Positions 25,313-34,102 are shown, counted from the stretch's first letter. The stretch: 64,000 nt of DNA from an uncultured Cuneatibacter sp. (GCA_934234215.1 CAKQHB010000015.1:1-64000), one strand, 5' to 3'. Program-made: numbers and translations. The notes: generated by a model not told the origin, from the sequence alone.

Positions 25313-26866
25313 ATGAAAAAGAAATTTTTCGCAATCCTGCTCTGCCTGACCATGATTCTTGGTCTGGCAACAACCGCAGCAGCTGCTGGAACATCCAGCA
25401 TCACCGTAAGCAACCCCGCAGTGGGCGATACTTACAACCTGTATAAGATCTTTGATGCGACTTATGCAGATGGCAACATTGCTTATACGATTGATAGTGA
25501 TTCTGAATGGTATAATGATGTTGCAGCAGCAACAAATCTGTTTGAACTGACATTAACAGCAGATGATGATGCAACCGCGACGGTTCACACATATGTTGTT
25601 ACCGTAAAGGATGGTGTTACCGGTAAGCAGATCGGTGAAGCTCTTGGCGCTAAGCTGGCTGGTAAGACTGTAACGGATTCTAAGGTTGTAGCAGCTGGTA
25701 CGACTACGATCTCTTTCACAGGTCTTGACTATGGTTACTACCTGATCGCAAACGGCGACACTGCAAAGTCTGTTGTAACTCTGGATTCCACAACTCCGAA
25801 TGCAACTGTAGCAGATAAGAATGAAAGCACTCCTAACTGGCCGAAAGATCCGGAAGATGGCAAGGATGCAAACGTAAAGTCTGCAAGTGTTGGCGATACA
25901 GTAACATTCACCATTAAGGCTGACACCACCAACTACGCAAAGACTACTGTTGATGGCGAGGAAGTTATTAAGCAGATTGAGAAATATGTGATCACCGATA
26001 CTCCGGATGATGCATACACATTGGATGAATCTTCTGTAAGTGCGAAGCTTCAGGTTCCTACAGCAAACACAGATGAGGATGGAAATGTCATTTATGAAGA
26101 TGTTGCAAATGGTGCTTTGACTGTTACAACATCCAAAGCTGGCAAGACTTATAATTTCGAAATTGTATGGGCAGATAAGAATGCAGATGGTACTTACACC
26201 AGTCGGTATCAGTCTCCTGCACGTATCGTTTTAACCTACAATGCAACTGTAAATGCAGCAATCAAGCCTGTAAACAAGAACGAAGCAAACTTCAAGTATT
26301 ACTTTGTTGGCGACACTACTCCGGAAGGACCGGACGATCCCAGAAAAGAACTGGTTTACTCTTACTCTATCGATCTGAAGAAGGTTGACAAGGAAAAGAA
26401 AGACCTGACTGGTGCAGAGTTCAAGCTGTATGCAGATGAAGCTCTGACAAAAGAAATCAAGGTTGTAAAAGATGGTAATAACTATCGTGTAGCAACTGCT
26501 GAAGAAATCGCAGCAAATCCGAAGGCAGTAGTAGATGTAATCGAAGCTGGTCACGTTAATATCAAGGGTCTGAAAGCTGGTACTTACTATCTGGTAGAGA
26601 CCAAGGCTCCGGCTGGTTACAACAAGCTGAAAGATGCAGTTAAGGTTGAGATTGAAGAGAAGAATACTGGTGATCCCAGCACGATGAGCGATACGGATAT
26701 TACAGCAATTGAGGTAACTCCGGTTGGTGCAGAAGTTATCAATAACGCTGGTGTTGAACTCCCTGCAACCGGTGGTATCGGTACTACGATCTTCTACGTA
26801 GTAGGCGGTGTTCTCGTTGTAGCTGCAGGTGTTCTGCTGGTAGTGAAGAAGAGAACTGCAAAGTAA
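25313..26866 (+). CDS. Major pilin (SpaA-type isopeptide-forming fimbrial protein)
   Basis: The 517-residue protein has a signal peptide (cleavage near ATTAAAA), repeated Ig-like CnaA/CnaB domains, a pilin-type lysine motif candidate NWPKDPEDGK, an E-box TYYLVETKAPAGYN with its glutamate, and the sortase signal LPATGG at residues 483-488 followed by a membrane helix and the tail KKRTAK. In sortase pili a lysine of the pilin motif is joined to the threonine of the next subunit's signal. It lies 85 bp after the tip protein and directly before two class C sortases, so it is the likely shaft subunit. High expression is suggested by its frequent GCT/GGT codons. Confidence 0.92.
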   Translation: MKKKFFAILLCLTMILGLATTAAAAGTSSITVSNPAVGDTYNLYKIFDATYADGNIAYTIDSDSEWYNDVAAATNLFELTLTADDDATATVHTYVVTVKDGVTGKQIGEALGAKLAGKTVTDSKVVAAGTTTISFTGLDYGYYLIANGDTAKSVVTLDSTTPNATVADKNESTPNWPKDPEDGKDANVKSASVGDTVTFTIKADTTNYAKTTVDGEEVIKQIEKYVITDTPDDAYTLDESSVSAKLQVPTANTDEDGNVIYEDVANGALTVTTSKAGKTYNFEIVWADKNADGTYTSRYQSPARIVLTYNATVNAAIKPVNKNEANFKYYFVGDTTPEGPDDPRKELVYSYSIDLKKVDKEKKDLTGAEFKLYADEALTKEIKVVKDGNNYRVATAEEIAANPKAVVDVIEAGHVNIKGLKAGTYYLVETKAPAGYNKLKDAVKVEIEEKNTGDPSTMSDTDITAIEVTPVGAEVINNAGVELPATGGIGTTIFYVVGGVLVVAAGVLLVVKKRTAK

Positions 26867-26911
26867 TTTAAGGGTGCTAAATTCCCTGTGTCAAACAAGA
26901 CATAAGAGGTT

Positions 26912-26947
26912 CTCCGATGAGGGGCGGTTTCCCCGCCCCTCTCGGAG
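26912..26947 (+). other. Strong hairpin between pilin and sortase genes
   Basis: CTCCG and GAGGGGCGG pair with CCGCCCCTC and CGGAG around a small loop. There is no T-run after it, so it is more likely an mRNA-stabilising or processing hairpin that keeps pilin mRNA more abundant than sortase mRNA. Confidence 0.6.
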
Positions 26948-26986
26948 GATTTATAAGACTGACAGGATAACGACAGGGAGATGTCT

Positions 26987-27877
26987 ATGAAGAAAAAGAA
27001 AAAAGATTTTTCAGCAATACTGCTCGTCCTGATTTTTTTCGTGGGCCTCTCCGTGTTGTTATACCCCACCATCAGCGATTACATCAACAGCAGGACTCAG
27101 TCCCGAGCCATTTCCAGCTACAACAGTGTAGTGGAGCAGATGGATGAGACGGATTATGAGACGGAGTTGGAGAAAGCAAGGGAATATAACGATACGCTTT
27201 GGAAACCCTTCCCACTGTTCTATGCGCCGTATCTGGCAAAAGGATACGATGAAGCGCTGAATGTGACAGGCAATGGGATCATGGGTTATCTGGACATTGA
27301 CAAGTTGAATCTGGAGCTGCCGATCTATCACGGAACATCCGATGAAGTTCTGAACCGTGCGGTCGGACATCTGGAAGGATCGAGTTTGCCGGTGGGTGGT
27401 GAGAATACTCATTGCGTGTTGTCGGCGCACAGAGGACTTCCAAGCGCTTCCCTTTTTTCGGATCTCGATGAATTGGAAGTGGGAGATACGTTCCGGATCA
27501 CCGTACTGAATCAGGTCTTAACGTACGAAGTCGATCAGATCAAGATCGTCGTGCCGCAGGATGTGGATGATCTCCAGATCATCGAGGGCGGCGACTATTG
27601 TACGTTGATGACTTGTACACCTTACGGAATCAACACACACCGCCTGCTCGTCAGAGGAAAGCGGATTTCCGAGACGGTCAGCCAGCCGCGCCTGTTCGTG
27701 ACGGCGGATGCTTACCGGATCAATACATTCGCAGTTATGGTAGTTTTGGCGGTGCCGATGGTACTGATCTTGCTGATCGCGCTGATTATATCCGGCAGTC
27801 GCAAGAAAAAGAAGCAGAAGCCGGCGCGATTTGCACCAGAGCCAGAAGAAAGCGAAACGACAGAACAGAAAGACTAG
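26987..27877 (+). CDS. srtC: Class C (pilin-polymerising) sortase 1
   Basis: The 296-residue enzyme has an N-terminal helix, the sortase beta-barrel and a C-terminal membrane helix (about 250-272) with basic tail, the class C topology. Catalytic residues are His148 (LSAHRGLPSA), Cys210 (TLMTCTPYG) and Arg219 (THRLLVRG). The DPF/DPW lid tripeptide typical of class C enzymes is not visible before the barrel. The ATG at 26987 is preferred because an ATG six bases earlier lies inside the ribosome site spacing. It should link pilin subunits via their LPATG motif. Confidence 0.9.
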   Translation: MKKKKKDFSAILLVLIFFVGLSVLLYPTISDYINSRTQSRAISSYNSVVEQMDETDYETELEKAREYNDTLWKPFPLFYAPYLAKGYDEALNVTGNGIMGYLDIDKLNLELPIYHGTSDEVLNRAVGHLEGSSLPVGGENTHCVLSAHRGLPSASLFSDLDELEVGDTFRITVLNQVLTYEVDQIKIVVPQDVDDLQIIEGGDYCTLMTCTPYGINTHRLLVRGKRISETVSQPRLFVTADAYRINTFAVMVVLAVPMVLILLIALIISGSRKKKKQKPARFAPEPEESETTEQKD

Positions 27878-27888
27878 AGGAACAGGGA

Positions 27889-28779
27889 ATGAAGAAAAAA
27901 CTTCCCACTATTCTATTGGTGCTGGTGCTGTTGATCGGAATCGGCGTGATGGCTTATCCCACCGCTTCCCAGCAGATCAACAAGCTGCATGCCAGTCAGG
28001 CAGTCAGCACCTACGACAAAGCGATAGAACAGATCAGTGAAGCCGATGATTCGGCACTCTGGGAGGAAGCCAGAGCTTATAATGAGACGATCACACAAAA
28101 TGATTTCTCTTACGATGTATTTTCCGGATCGGAGAAGGAGCTGAGAGATACCCCATATTGGAACATCCTCAACATCGAGGGCAATGGTCTGATGGGATAT
28201 GTATCCGTTCCGAAGATCAATGAAAAGATTCCGATTTATCACGGAACATCGGATTCGGTGCTGCAAAGAGCGGCAGGGCATTTGTCCGGTACCCGCCTTC
28301 CCATCGGGGGCGAGGGAAACCACTCCGTACTGGCAGCCCACAGAGGACTTCCGAGTGCAAGACTTTTTACCGATCTGGATCAGATTGAGATTGGGGATAA
28401 GTTTTACATTCATATATTAGATGAGGTGCTTGCTTATCAGGTCGATCAGATTTCGGATATGATCGACAAGGACGACACCGACACGTTGACATCGCTCATG
28501 CAGATGGAGGACGGCGAAGATTATGTCACGCTTCTGACCTGTACTCCATACGGAATCAATTCCCACCGCCTGTTAGTTCGCGGAACTCGCGTTCCGTATG
28601 AAGGAGAGGAAGAGGTTGCTGCAGAGCCGCCGTTGGAGACTATGGTGAAATCCGTACAGAACTATTACATGTTGTATCTGATGTTCTTTGCAGGAATTAT
28701 CCTTGCAATTGCAATTATTTCGAAGGTGATCCTCTTCTTTATGAGGAAGAAGAACAAGAAGCCCAAGGAGGGAGAATGA
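27889..28779 (+). CDS. srtC: Class C sortase 2
   Basis: The 296-residue enzyme is a diverged paralogue of the sortase just upstream, with His151 (LAAHRGLPSA), Cys218 (TLLTCTPYG) and Arg227 (SHRLLVRG), an N-terminal helix and a C-terminal membrane helix. The start at 27889 follows AGAGGAACAGGG and lies 11 bp after the previous stop. Its end overlaps the next gene by 4 bp. Two class C sortases often divide labour between shaft polymerisation and addition of minor pilins. No housekeeping class A sortase is seen in the window. Confidence 0.9.
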   Translation: MKKKLPTILLVLVLLIGIGVMAYPTASQQINKLHASQAVSTYDKAIEQISEADDSALWEEARAYNETITQNDFSYDVFSGSEKELRDTPYWNILNIEGNGLMGYVSVPKINEKIPIYHGTSDSVLQRAAGHLSGTRLPIGGEGNHSVLAAHRGLPSARLFTDLDQIEIGDKFYIHILDEVLAYQVDQISDMIDKDDTDTLTSLMQMEDGEDYVTLLTCTPYGINSHRLLVRGTRVPYEGEEEVAAEPPLETMVKSVQNYYMLYLMFFAGIILAIAIISKVILFFMRKKNKKPKEGE

Positions 28780-29864
28780 TGAGAAAGGCGAAAATCAGGA
28801 AAGGGTGTTTGGCAGGTGCGCTGGCATTGCTTATGGTGGTTGCAAGCCTGTCTTTATCCGGAACATTTGCAGCAGGTCTGATCGATACAGAAGCAAAGTG
28901 TTCTCTGACATTGAGCACGACCGGAGCGGATTATGCAGCAGATATCGAGACGATCGATGAGGTACATGCAAAGCTCTATCGGGTGGCAGAAGTATCGGAT
29001 ACGGCTGTTTATACTGCGATCGGTGCTTTTGCGGAGGATACAGAAGTAAGTAAGGTTTCGAATCTGAAAACCCGTGGCGACAGCTCCGATTGGGCACAGA
29101 CATGGGAAGATCTTGCGGCGGCAGCGGCAAAGGTCGTAGAATCCGGAAATGTGCAGGAAACTGATACGATCACGATGCAGCCGGATGCAGCGACCGGAAC
29201 AAGTACCGGTACTGCAGAGAATTTGCCGACTGGTCTGTATCTGGTAGTTGTTGAGACGGCACAGAGCAGCGAATATGAGTATTCTTTTAGTCCGTATCTG
29301 GTAGCACTTCCGGGCAGTGAATATCGCCAGACTGGTTCTTACGGAACCGGCGAAGACGAGTGGGATTACGATCAGACCGTAGGCTTGAAGCCGGAGCGTA
29401 CAGCTCGTTACGGACAGATCGAGATCGTAAAGTCTCTGAGAGAGTTCAATGCTTCTCTGGGTGATGTCACATTCGTCTTCCAGGTAACCGCAACGAGAGC
29501 TGAGGACGGAAATCCGGCAGAAGTTGTGTATGACAATGTGGTTTCCATCACATTCGCACAGGGCGAGCCGTTGACGAAGAGCGTTGTGATCGACAATCTT
29601 CCGGCAGGTTCGGTTGTGACAGTAAAGGAAGTTTACAGCGGCGGCAGCTACAGCATCGCACCGGGTACTTCAGACAGCGCAGAAGTGACGGTTGCGGCAG
29701 ACGAGGTGACACCGGTACAGTTTGAAAATACTTATAACGACCGCACGATCAGCGGATACGGCGTGACGAACCATTATACTTACAAGGTTAAGGAAGTGGA
29801 TGGCATCGAGATTGGCGGATACGATTGGGAGCAGTGGAGAGATAACACTGGCAACGAACAGTAA
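28776..29864 (+). CDS. Secreted minor pilin-like protein with Cna-B/DUF5979-type domain, no LPXTG
   Basis: The 362-residue protein has a signal peptide (cleavage near GTFAAG) and an SpaA-like beta domain with a C-terminal DUF5979/pilin-linkage-type module (VTFVFQVTATRAEDGN ... NLPAGSVVTVKEVYSGGSY ... PVQFENTYND). Although related to pilin domains, it ends in DWEQWRDNTGNEQ with no LPXTG motif and no membrane helix. It may be held by other proteins of the operon or built into the fibre without a sortase signal of its own. It overlaps sortase 2 by 4 bp. Confidence 0.8.
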   Translation: MMRKAKIRKGCLAGALALLMVVASLSLSGTFAAGLIDTEAKCSLTLSTTGADYAADIETIDEVHAKLYRVAEVSDTAVYTAIGAFAEDTEVSKVSNLKTRGDSSDWAQTWEDLAAAAAKVVESGNVQETDTITMQPDAATGTSTGTAENLPTGLYLVVVETAQSSEYEYSFSPYLVALPGSEYRQTGSYGTGEDEWDYDQTVGLKPERTARYGQIEIVKSLREFNASLGDVTFVFQVTATRAEDGNPAEVVYDNVVSITFAQGEPLTKSVVIDNLPAGSVVTVKEVYSGGSYSIAPGTSDSAEVTVAADEVTPVQFENTYNDRTISGYGVTNHYTYKVKEVDGIEIGGYDWEQWRDNTGNEQ

Positions 29865-29879
29865 AGGAGGGGACGGATT

Positions 29880-30401
29880 TTGAAAATGAAGAAAAGAGTC
29901 ATTTGGCTGTCAGTCCTGGCACTGATTCTGGTAGCCGGTATTTCGATCCCCGGAACGCTGGCGTATTTCACGACACACACGCAGGCACAGGGCGGTCAGC
30001 AGATCCATTTGGGAGCAACAAGTACGATCACCGAGGAGTTCAGCGATTGGACGAAGACCATTGCAATGACGAACACCGGTGCCAATGATTGTTACATCCG
30101 TGCAAAAGTTTTTTACGGAAGCAGCGTAGAAGTGAATGTTGCACCGGAAAATGACGGCGCATGGACGCAGAACGGAGACTACTGGTATTACAGTGACATC
30201 GTTCCGATGGGCGAGACGACCACGAACCTGTTAGCGAAGATTCAGGTTCCGGAAAGCATGCAGGATGATTTTGATGTTATCGTAGTATTTGAGTGTGCAG
30301 CAGTTCAGTACGATGCGAACGGCAATCCTATCGCACCGGCAGAAGCTGACTGGACAAAGGTGATTGATGTAAGTGACGAAAACGGAGAGGGGGCCGAATA
30401 A
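29880..30401 (+). CDS. TasA/camelysin-like protein with SipW-type signal peptide
   Basis: The 173-residue protein begins MKMKKRVIWLSVLALILVAGISIPGTLAYFTTHTQAQG. The GTLAYFT motif directly after the hydrophobic stretch is the SipW-cognate signal seen in TasA and camelysin, biofilm fibre proteins released by the SipW peptidase. The rest is a small beta-rich domain (WTKTIAMTNTGANDCYIRAKVF) fitting that fold. The TTG at 29880 is taken as start because AAAGGAGGGG sits seven bases before it. It is followed by two related-looking secreted proteins and by a SipW-type peptidase gene 3 kb downstream. Confidence 0.8.
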   Translation: MKMKKRVIWLSVLALILVAGISIPGTLAYFTTHTQAQGGQQIHLGATSTITEEFSDWTKTIAMTNTGANDCYIRAKVFYGSSVEVNVAPENDGAWTQNGDYWYYSDIVPMGETTTNLLAKIQVPESMQDDFDVIVVFECAAVQYDANGNPIAPAEADWTKVIDVSDENGEGAE

Positions 30402-30402
30402 T

Positions 30403-31131
30403 ATGGGAAAGATGAAAAAGGCTCTGAAAGGCTCTCTTGGAACTGGTATCCTTGCCGCAGTTGCAGGCATTCTGCTTCTCGGCGGAACTGTTGGCAGCAC
30501 ACGGGCAGCATTGACATGGCGTTCCGAAAATTACACTTCCAGAGTGGAAATGCAGGAGATCGGTGTTTCTCTGGTGGAAAATGATGCAGACGTCAGTGGA
30601 AAAGAGCTGCTGACCGGTCTCCTCAGAGAGGGCGAGCAGTTGGCTCTGAACAAGACCTATCCGGAAGCGCTGACCGTAACCAATTCCGGTGTCATTGATG
30701 AGTATGTAAGAGTGACGGTTTACCGTTATTGGATGAACACCGATGCGGAGGGCAATCCAACGACAAAGAACACAACGATCTCACCGGAGTGGATTCACCT
30801 GAATCTGACCGGAAACTGGATTTTGGACGAGAGCGCATCCACAGACGAACGTCTGGTGCTGTATTATCCGAAGGTATTGGCTTCCGGTGAGACAGCAGAC
30901 GCGATCACCGATGGTATTTCCATCGACAGCGCGATCGCAGACAAGATGACAAAGAGTGAGTCGGATGCAAACGGCGTGATCACCACAACGTATGATTATG
31001 ACGGAGCGCGTTTTACACTGGAGGTTCAGGTGGATGCAGTGCAGACCCACAACGCAGCAGACGCGATCAAGAGTGCATGGGGTGTGGATGCTACCGTTGC
31101 AGAAGATGGCACATTGAGTATCGTTCGGTAA
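30403..31131 (+). CDS. Secreted TasA-like protein
   Basis: The 242-residue protein has a signal peptide (about residues 1-28, TGILAAVAGILLLGGTVGSTRA) and a region with the feel of the TasA/camelysin fold: TWRSENYTSRVEMQEIGVSLVEND and the later ALTVTNSGVIDEYVRVTVYRYW. The SipW-type AYFT motif is not present; the sequence at the cleavage region is STRAALTW. There is no LPXTG or C-terminal helix. The start at 30403 follows GGAGAGGGGG and is one base past the previous stop. It is probably a companion of the preceding TasA-like protein. Confidence 0.65.
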   Translation: MGKMKKALKGSLGTGILAAVAGILLLGGTVGSTRAALTWRSENYTSRVEMQEIGVSLVENDADVSGKELLTGLLREGEQLALNKTYPEALTVTNSGVIDEYVRVTVYRYWMNTDAEGNPTTKNTTISPEWIHLNLTGNWILDESASTDERLVLYYPKVLASGETADAITDGISIDSAIADKMTKSESDANGVITTTYDYDGARFTLEVQVDAVQTHNAADAIKSAWGVDATVAEDGTLSIVR

Positions 31132-31143
31132 GGAGGAAGGAAA

Positions 31144-31869
31144 ATGAGAAGAAAAGTAACAAGCTTCATGTTAGCCCTGCTCCTGACAGCCGCAGTTCCG
31201 TTTACGGCATCTGCGGAGACCGTAAAGAGCGACAAAGAGATGGACGTCAAGTTTGATGGAAATAAGATCGAGAGTACTTTTTCCACAAAGGACATTGATT
31301 TTACCGCTTCTTCTATGCAGCCGGGCGACACGATGGAGATTGAGATCAATCTGGAGAATACCAGCACGATCAAGACAAAGTGGTATATGACAAACGAAGT
31401 GCTGAGCACGCTGGAGCAGAGTGCTTCCGCAGCACAGGGCGGTGTTTATACATACCGTCTGTCTTATATGAACCCCGAAGGCGAAGAGACGGTGCTGTAC
31501 AACAGCGATACCGTAGCCGGAGAGAACACCGGAAAGGACGCACTGCAGAATGTCACCAGTTCTCTGGAAGATTATTTCTACCTGGATGATCTGGCAGTCG
31601 GAGAAAATGCAAAGGTTCTCCTGACTGTTGGGCTGGATGGTGAGACGCAGGGCAATTCCTATCAGAATACATTTGCAGAGCTGCAGATGAATTTCGCAGT
31701 TGAAAACGGCGAAACCAAGAAGATCGTGCAGGCACCGCATACCGGTGACAGTACACAGATGGGCATGTATGGAATCGTTGCTCTCGTTGCAGGTCTTGGC
31801 TGTATGCTTCTTCTGTTTTTCCGCCTGAAAGACGGACGCAAGGCACAGGCAGAAAAGGAGGGCAGGTAA
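31144..31869 (+). CDS. Secreted membrane-anchored protein with APHTGD sorting-like motif
   Basis: The 241-residue protein has a signal peptide (cleavage near TASA-ET), a beta-rich domain and a C-terminal APHTGDSTQ, membrane helix (MYGIVALVAGLGCMLLLFF) and basic tail (RLKDGRKAQAEKEGR). This is the layout of a sortase substrate but with APHTG in place of LPXTG. It could be sorted by a sortase with altered specificity or simply remain membrane-anchored. It resembles the preceding TasA-like proteins in its FTASSMQPGDTMEIEINLEN section, seen in DUF-type companions of TasA. Confidence 0.7.
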   Translation: MRRKVTSFMLALLLTAAVPFTASAETVKSDKEMDVKFDGNKIESTFSTKDIDFTASSMQPGDTMEIEINLENTSTIKTKWYMTNEVLSTLEQSASAAQGGVYTYRLSYMNPEGEETVLYNSDTVAGENTGKDALQNVTSSLEDYFYLDDLAVGENAKVLLTVGLDGETQGNSYQNTFAELQMNFAVENGETKKIVQAPHTGDSTQMGMYGIVALVAGLGCMLLLFFRLKDGRKAQAEKEGR

Positions 31870-31870
31870 C

Positions 31871-33025
31871 ATGAAGAAAATCTGGAAGAAAGGCTTTCTT
31901 TCTCTGTGCATGGCAGCGCTGGTGACATTGCAGCTGGCAGCTCCGGTACAGGCAAAGTCCTCTTATAAGTATGAAGTCACCGTCTATGCAGGCAATCAGG
32001 GCGCATTTGCAGACGCAAGCGCCGTTCGGGTGGAAGATTCCGGCGCAGTGATCACCCAGAATGGTGACAAGATCGTAGTCAGCAACATCACTCCCGGCAC
32101 CCACATCTCCATTGATGCGGCTGCACAGGGCAAGGTTTCTGTGACGAACGAAAAGTATTACGTGAAGGGTGTTCGCATCAGCGGACGCGACAACAGCGAG
32201 TATAACAATCCCGGCTTCGCAGTAGACAGCGATGTAGAATATGTTGTTGCATATGGCATCGCAGGAAATCTTGTTTCCTATACCGTCCGCTACGAAGACG
32301 AATCCGGCAAGGAACTGGCTCCGGAAGCAACGTATTATGGCAATGTCGGTGATAAGCCAATCCTGGCATACACCTTCGTAGATGGTTACGAGCCGCAGAC
32401 GTATAACCTGACGAAAACATTGTCGGAAAATGCAGCCGAGAACGTATTTACCTTCGTATATCGTCCGGTGCAGACCGAGGTTATTATCGACAACAGTAAT
32501 AATAACGGAAATAACAATAATAACAATAATAATGCCAATAACAACGGCAGTAATGCGAATGGCGGCAGCAATGCTAACAATAACGCGAATGCAAATGGTG
32601 GTAACAATGCCAACGGTGCGAACAACGCAAACGGCACAAATACCACAACACCGGGAACGAACCAGACGCCCGGACAGAACAATGCCAACGGCAATGACGC
32701 AACTGTGAACAACAATGCAAACGCAAACGGCAACGACAATAATGCCAACGGAAACGATGCGAACACAAATCCGGACGATAATACCAATATCGACGAGTCG
32801 GATACGCCGCAGGATCGGATAGACCTGGATGATCCCGATACGCCTCAGGGCAATCTGGATATCGGTGACGTTGATGGAAACAACACATCCTCTGATGCAA
32901 GCAGATTTCCGTTCATAGTTGGAATCGTGGGCGGCGTAGTCGGCGTTGTAGCGATCCTGATGCTGGCACTGCTGCTGATCCGCAAGGGCGTGAAGATGGC
33001 AAATGGAGATCAGAAAAAACGCTAA
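31871..33025 (+). CDS. Secreted MucBP-like protein with Asn-rich stalk and C-terminal membrane anchor
   Basis: The 384-residue protein has a signal peptide (PVQAKSS), two small beta domains, a MucBP-type module (LVSYTVRYEDESGKELAPE ... VDGYEPQTYNLTKTL), a long Asn/Gly-rich low-complexity stalk (residues about 203-300) and a C-terminal helix (FIVGIVGGVVGVVAILMLALLLI) with a basic tail. There is no sortase motif. The Asn-rich DNA (repeats of AAC/AAT) is prone to length changes. It ends the operon and is followed by a terminator. A stalked adhesin or scaffold is plausible. Confidence 0.75.
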   Translation: MKKIWKKGFLSLCMAALVTLQLAAPVQAKSSYKYEVTVYAGNQGAFADASAVRVEDSGAVITQNGDKIVVSNITPGTHISIDAAAQGKVSVTNEKYYVKGVRISGRDNSEYNNPGFAVDSDVEYVVAYGIAGNLVSYTVRYEDESGKELAPEATYYGNVGDKPILAYTFVDGYEPQTYNLTKTLSENAAENVFTFVYRPVQTEVIIDNSNNNGNNNNNNNNANNNGSNANGGSNANNNANANGGNNANGANNANGTNTTTPGTNQTPGQNNANGNDATVNNNANANGNDNNANGNDANTNPDDNTNIDESDTPQDRIDLDDPDTPQGNLDIGDVDGNNTSSDASRFPFIVGIVGGVVGVVAILMLALLLIRKGVKMANGDQKKR

Positions 33026-33054
33026 TTTGGTTTCTCATATTTTTCCCCTGGAAG

Positions 33055-33082
33055 GAGCACTCTTCGGAGTGCTCTTTTCTTT
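33055..33082 (+). terminator. Intrinsic terminator of the surface operon
   Basis: GAGCACTC-TTCG-GAGTGCTC, a near-perfect stem with a stable TTCG loop, followed by TTTTCTTT. Confidence 0.85.
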
Positions 33083-33086
33083 GTAT

Positions 33087-33289
33087 GGACGCAATAAGAT
33101 TTAGAGCTATAACTTAATTTTGGCGTGTCATGTTTCCTGCTCAGACCAATACAGCGCAATTCCACAATGAGCGGAAACTCGCCTTTGGCTCAAACAGTCC
33201 GCTCATATGTGGGCGCTGTATCGTCTTCGCGACGGAAACATTGACAATGCCAGAATTAAGTCATAGCTCTATATCAGTATTCGCATCCG
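33087..33289. repeat. ~200-bp long hairpin element, copy A
   Basis: This stretch folds back on itself. The outer arms (33087-33138 and 33233-33289) share segments such as TAGAGCTAT, ACTTAATT and TGTTTCC in inverted order over roughly 45 bp, and the inner part forms a second helix (ACAGCGC with GCGCTGT, GAGCGGA with TCCGCTC) capped by AAACTCG ... CTCAAAC. The cap and the order GTGG..GC after it recur in the element at 54229-54429 on the other strand, so the two belong to one family. It sits in the gap between the surface operon and the SipW gene. It may be a mobile miniature element or a structured RNA. Confidence 0.7.
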
Positions 33290-33352
33290 CAACAAAGAAA
33301 AGGCGGGAGAAAAATTCGTAAGCGAGATATACGATTTAAAAGGGGGATGTGG

Positions 33353-33358
33353 TATAAT
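33353..33358 (+). promoter_or_regulatory. -10 promoter element for the SipW gene
   Basis: TATAAT preceded by TGG gives an extended -10 element. It stands 62 bp before the start codon. No convincing -35 is visible, so the promoter may depend on the extended -10. Confidence 0.45.
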
Positions 33359-33419
33359 GGGGACAGTACGATGATCTCAGAGGGAGATTGTGGATAATGT
33401 TGTGATGGAGGGCACTTTT

Positions 33420-33941
33420 ATGAAGAAACCCGGTAAAGGAAAACGTGTTGCGGCAGGTTTTTGCAGCTTTTTGAGTATTGTTCTTTTGATTGCAGTGATT
33501 TTGGTGTGTGTACCGCTGACGGTTCCAAAGTTGATGGGATATGAGGTGTACACGGTTATTTCCGGCAGTATGGAGCCGGAGATTCCGATTGGAAGTCTGG
33601 TGCTGGTGCATCCGGAAGATCCGCTGACGATTGCGGAGAAGGATGTGATTGCGTTTTACGGACACGATGATTCAGGCGCGATTATTACGCATCGTGTGTT
33701 GGCGAATCAGACGGTTTCAGGCGAGTTTATCACAAAGGGTGATGCGAATACGGATGCAGATTTGTATCCGGTGCCGTATGCAAATCTGATCGGCAAGGTG
33801 GTGTGGTCGGCACCGAAGCTCGGTGAGATTTTGGCGACGATTGCTACGAAGACCGGTAAAGCAGCGGTGGCAGGCGTGATTGGTATTGTGCTGGTGCTGC
33901 AGGTCATTGCGGGATTGCTGAAAAAAGAAAAGAAAGAGTGA
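33420..33941 (+). CDS. sipW: SipW-type signal peptidase (Ser/His, ER-like)
   Basis: The 173-residue protein has two membrane helices and a signal peptidase domain of the ER/SipW type: Ser50 in VISGSMEPEI and His91 in IITHRVL, where the usual bacterial lysine is replaced by histidine. SipW releases TasA-type fibre proteins from their signal peptides in Bacillus. A protein with the matching AYFT signal lies 3.5 kb upstream. The start at 33420 follows GGAGGG. It has its own promoter, so it can be made separately from the pilus operon. Confidence 0.9.
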   Translation: MKKPGKGKRVAAGFCSFLSIVLLIAVILVCVPLTVPKLMGYEVYTVISGSMEPEIPIGSLVLVHPEDPLTIAEKDVIAFYGHDDSGAIITHRVLANQTVSGEFITKGDANTDADLYPVPYANLIGKVVWSAPKLGEILATIATKTGKAAVAGVIGIVLVLQVIAGLLKKEKKE

Positions 33942-33951
33942 GAATGAGAGG

Positions 33952-33979
33952 CAGCTGTGGGTCGAGAGATTCACAGCTG
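33952..33979 (+). terminator. Hairpin after sipW
   Basis: CAGCTGTG pairs with CACAGCTG around a 12-base loop. The following bases are not a T-run, so it may be a weak terminator or a 3' stabilising hairpin. Confidence 0.5.
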
Positions 33980-34072
33980 TTGGTGATTTCGGAAAATAGT
34001 ACAAGTTGTATGATTTCTTTTGCGAGAGTGTGAAATCACAAAAAGGAATTTAAAGAAAATGAACTGGAAAGA

Positions 34073-34102
34073 TTGTAATATAGAGGAAGATTTTGGTATA
34101 CT
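34073..34102 (+). promoter_or_regulatory. Promoter of the AlbA_2/ATPase regulator gene
   Basis: TTGTAA (34073-34078) and TATACT (34097-34102) with an 18-bp spacer, 50 bp before the start codon. Confidence 0.5.
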
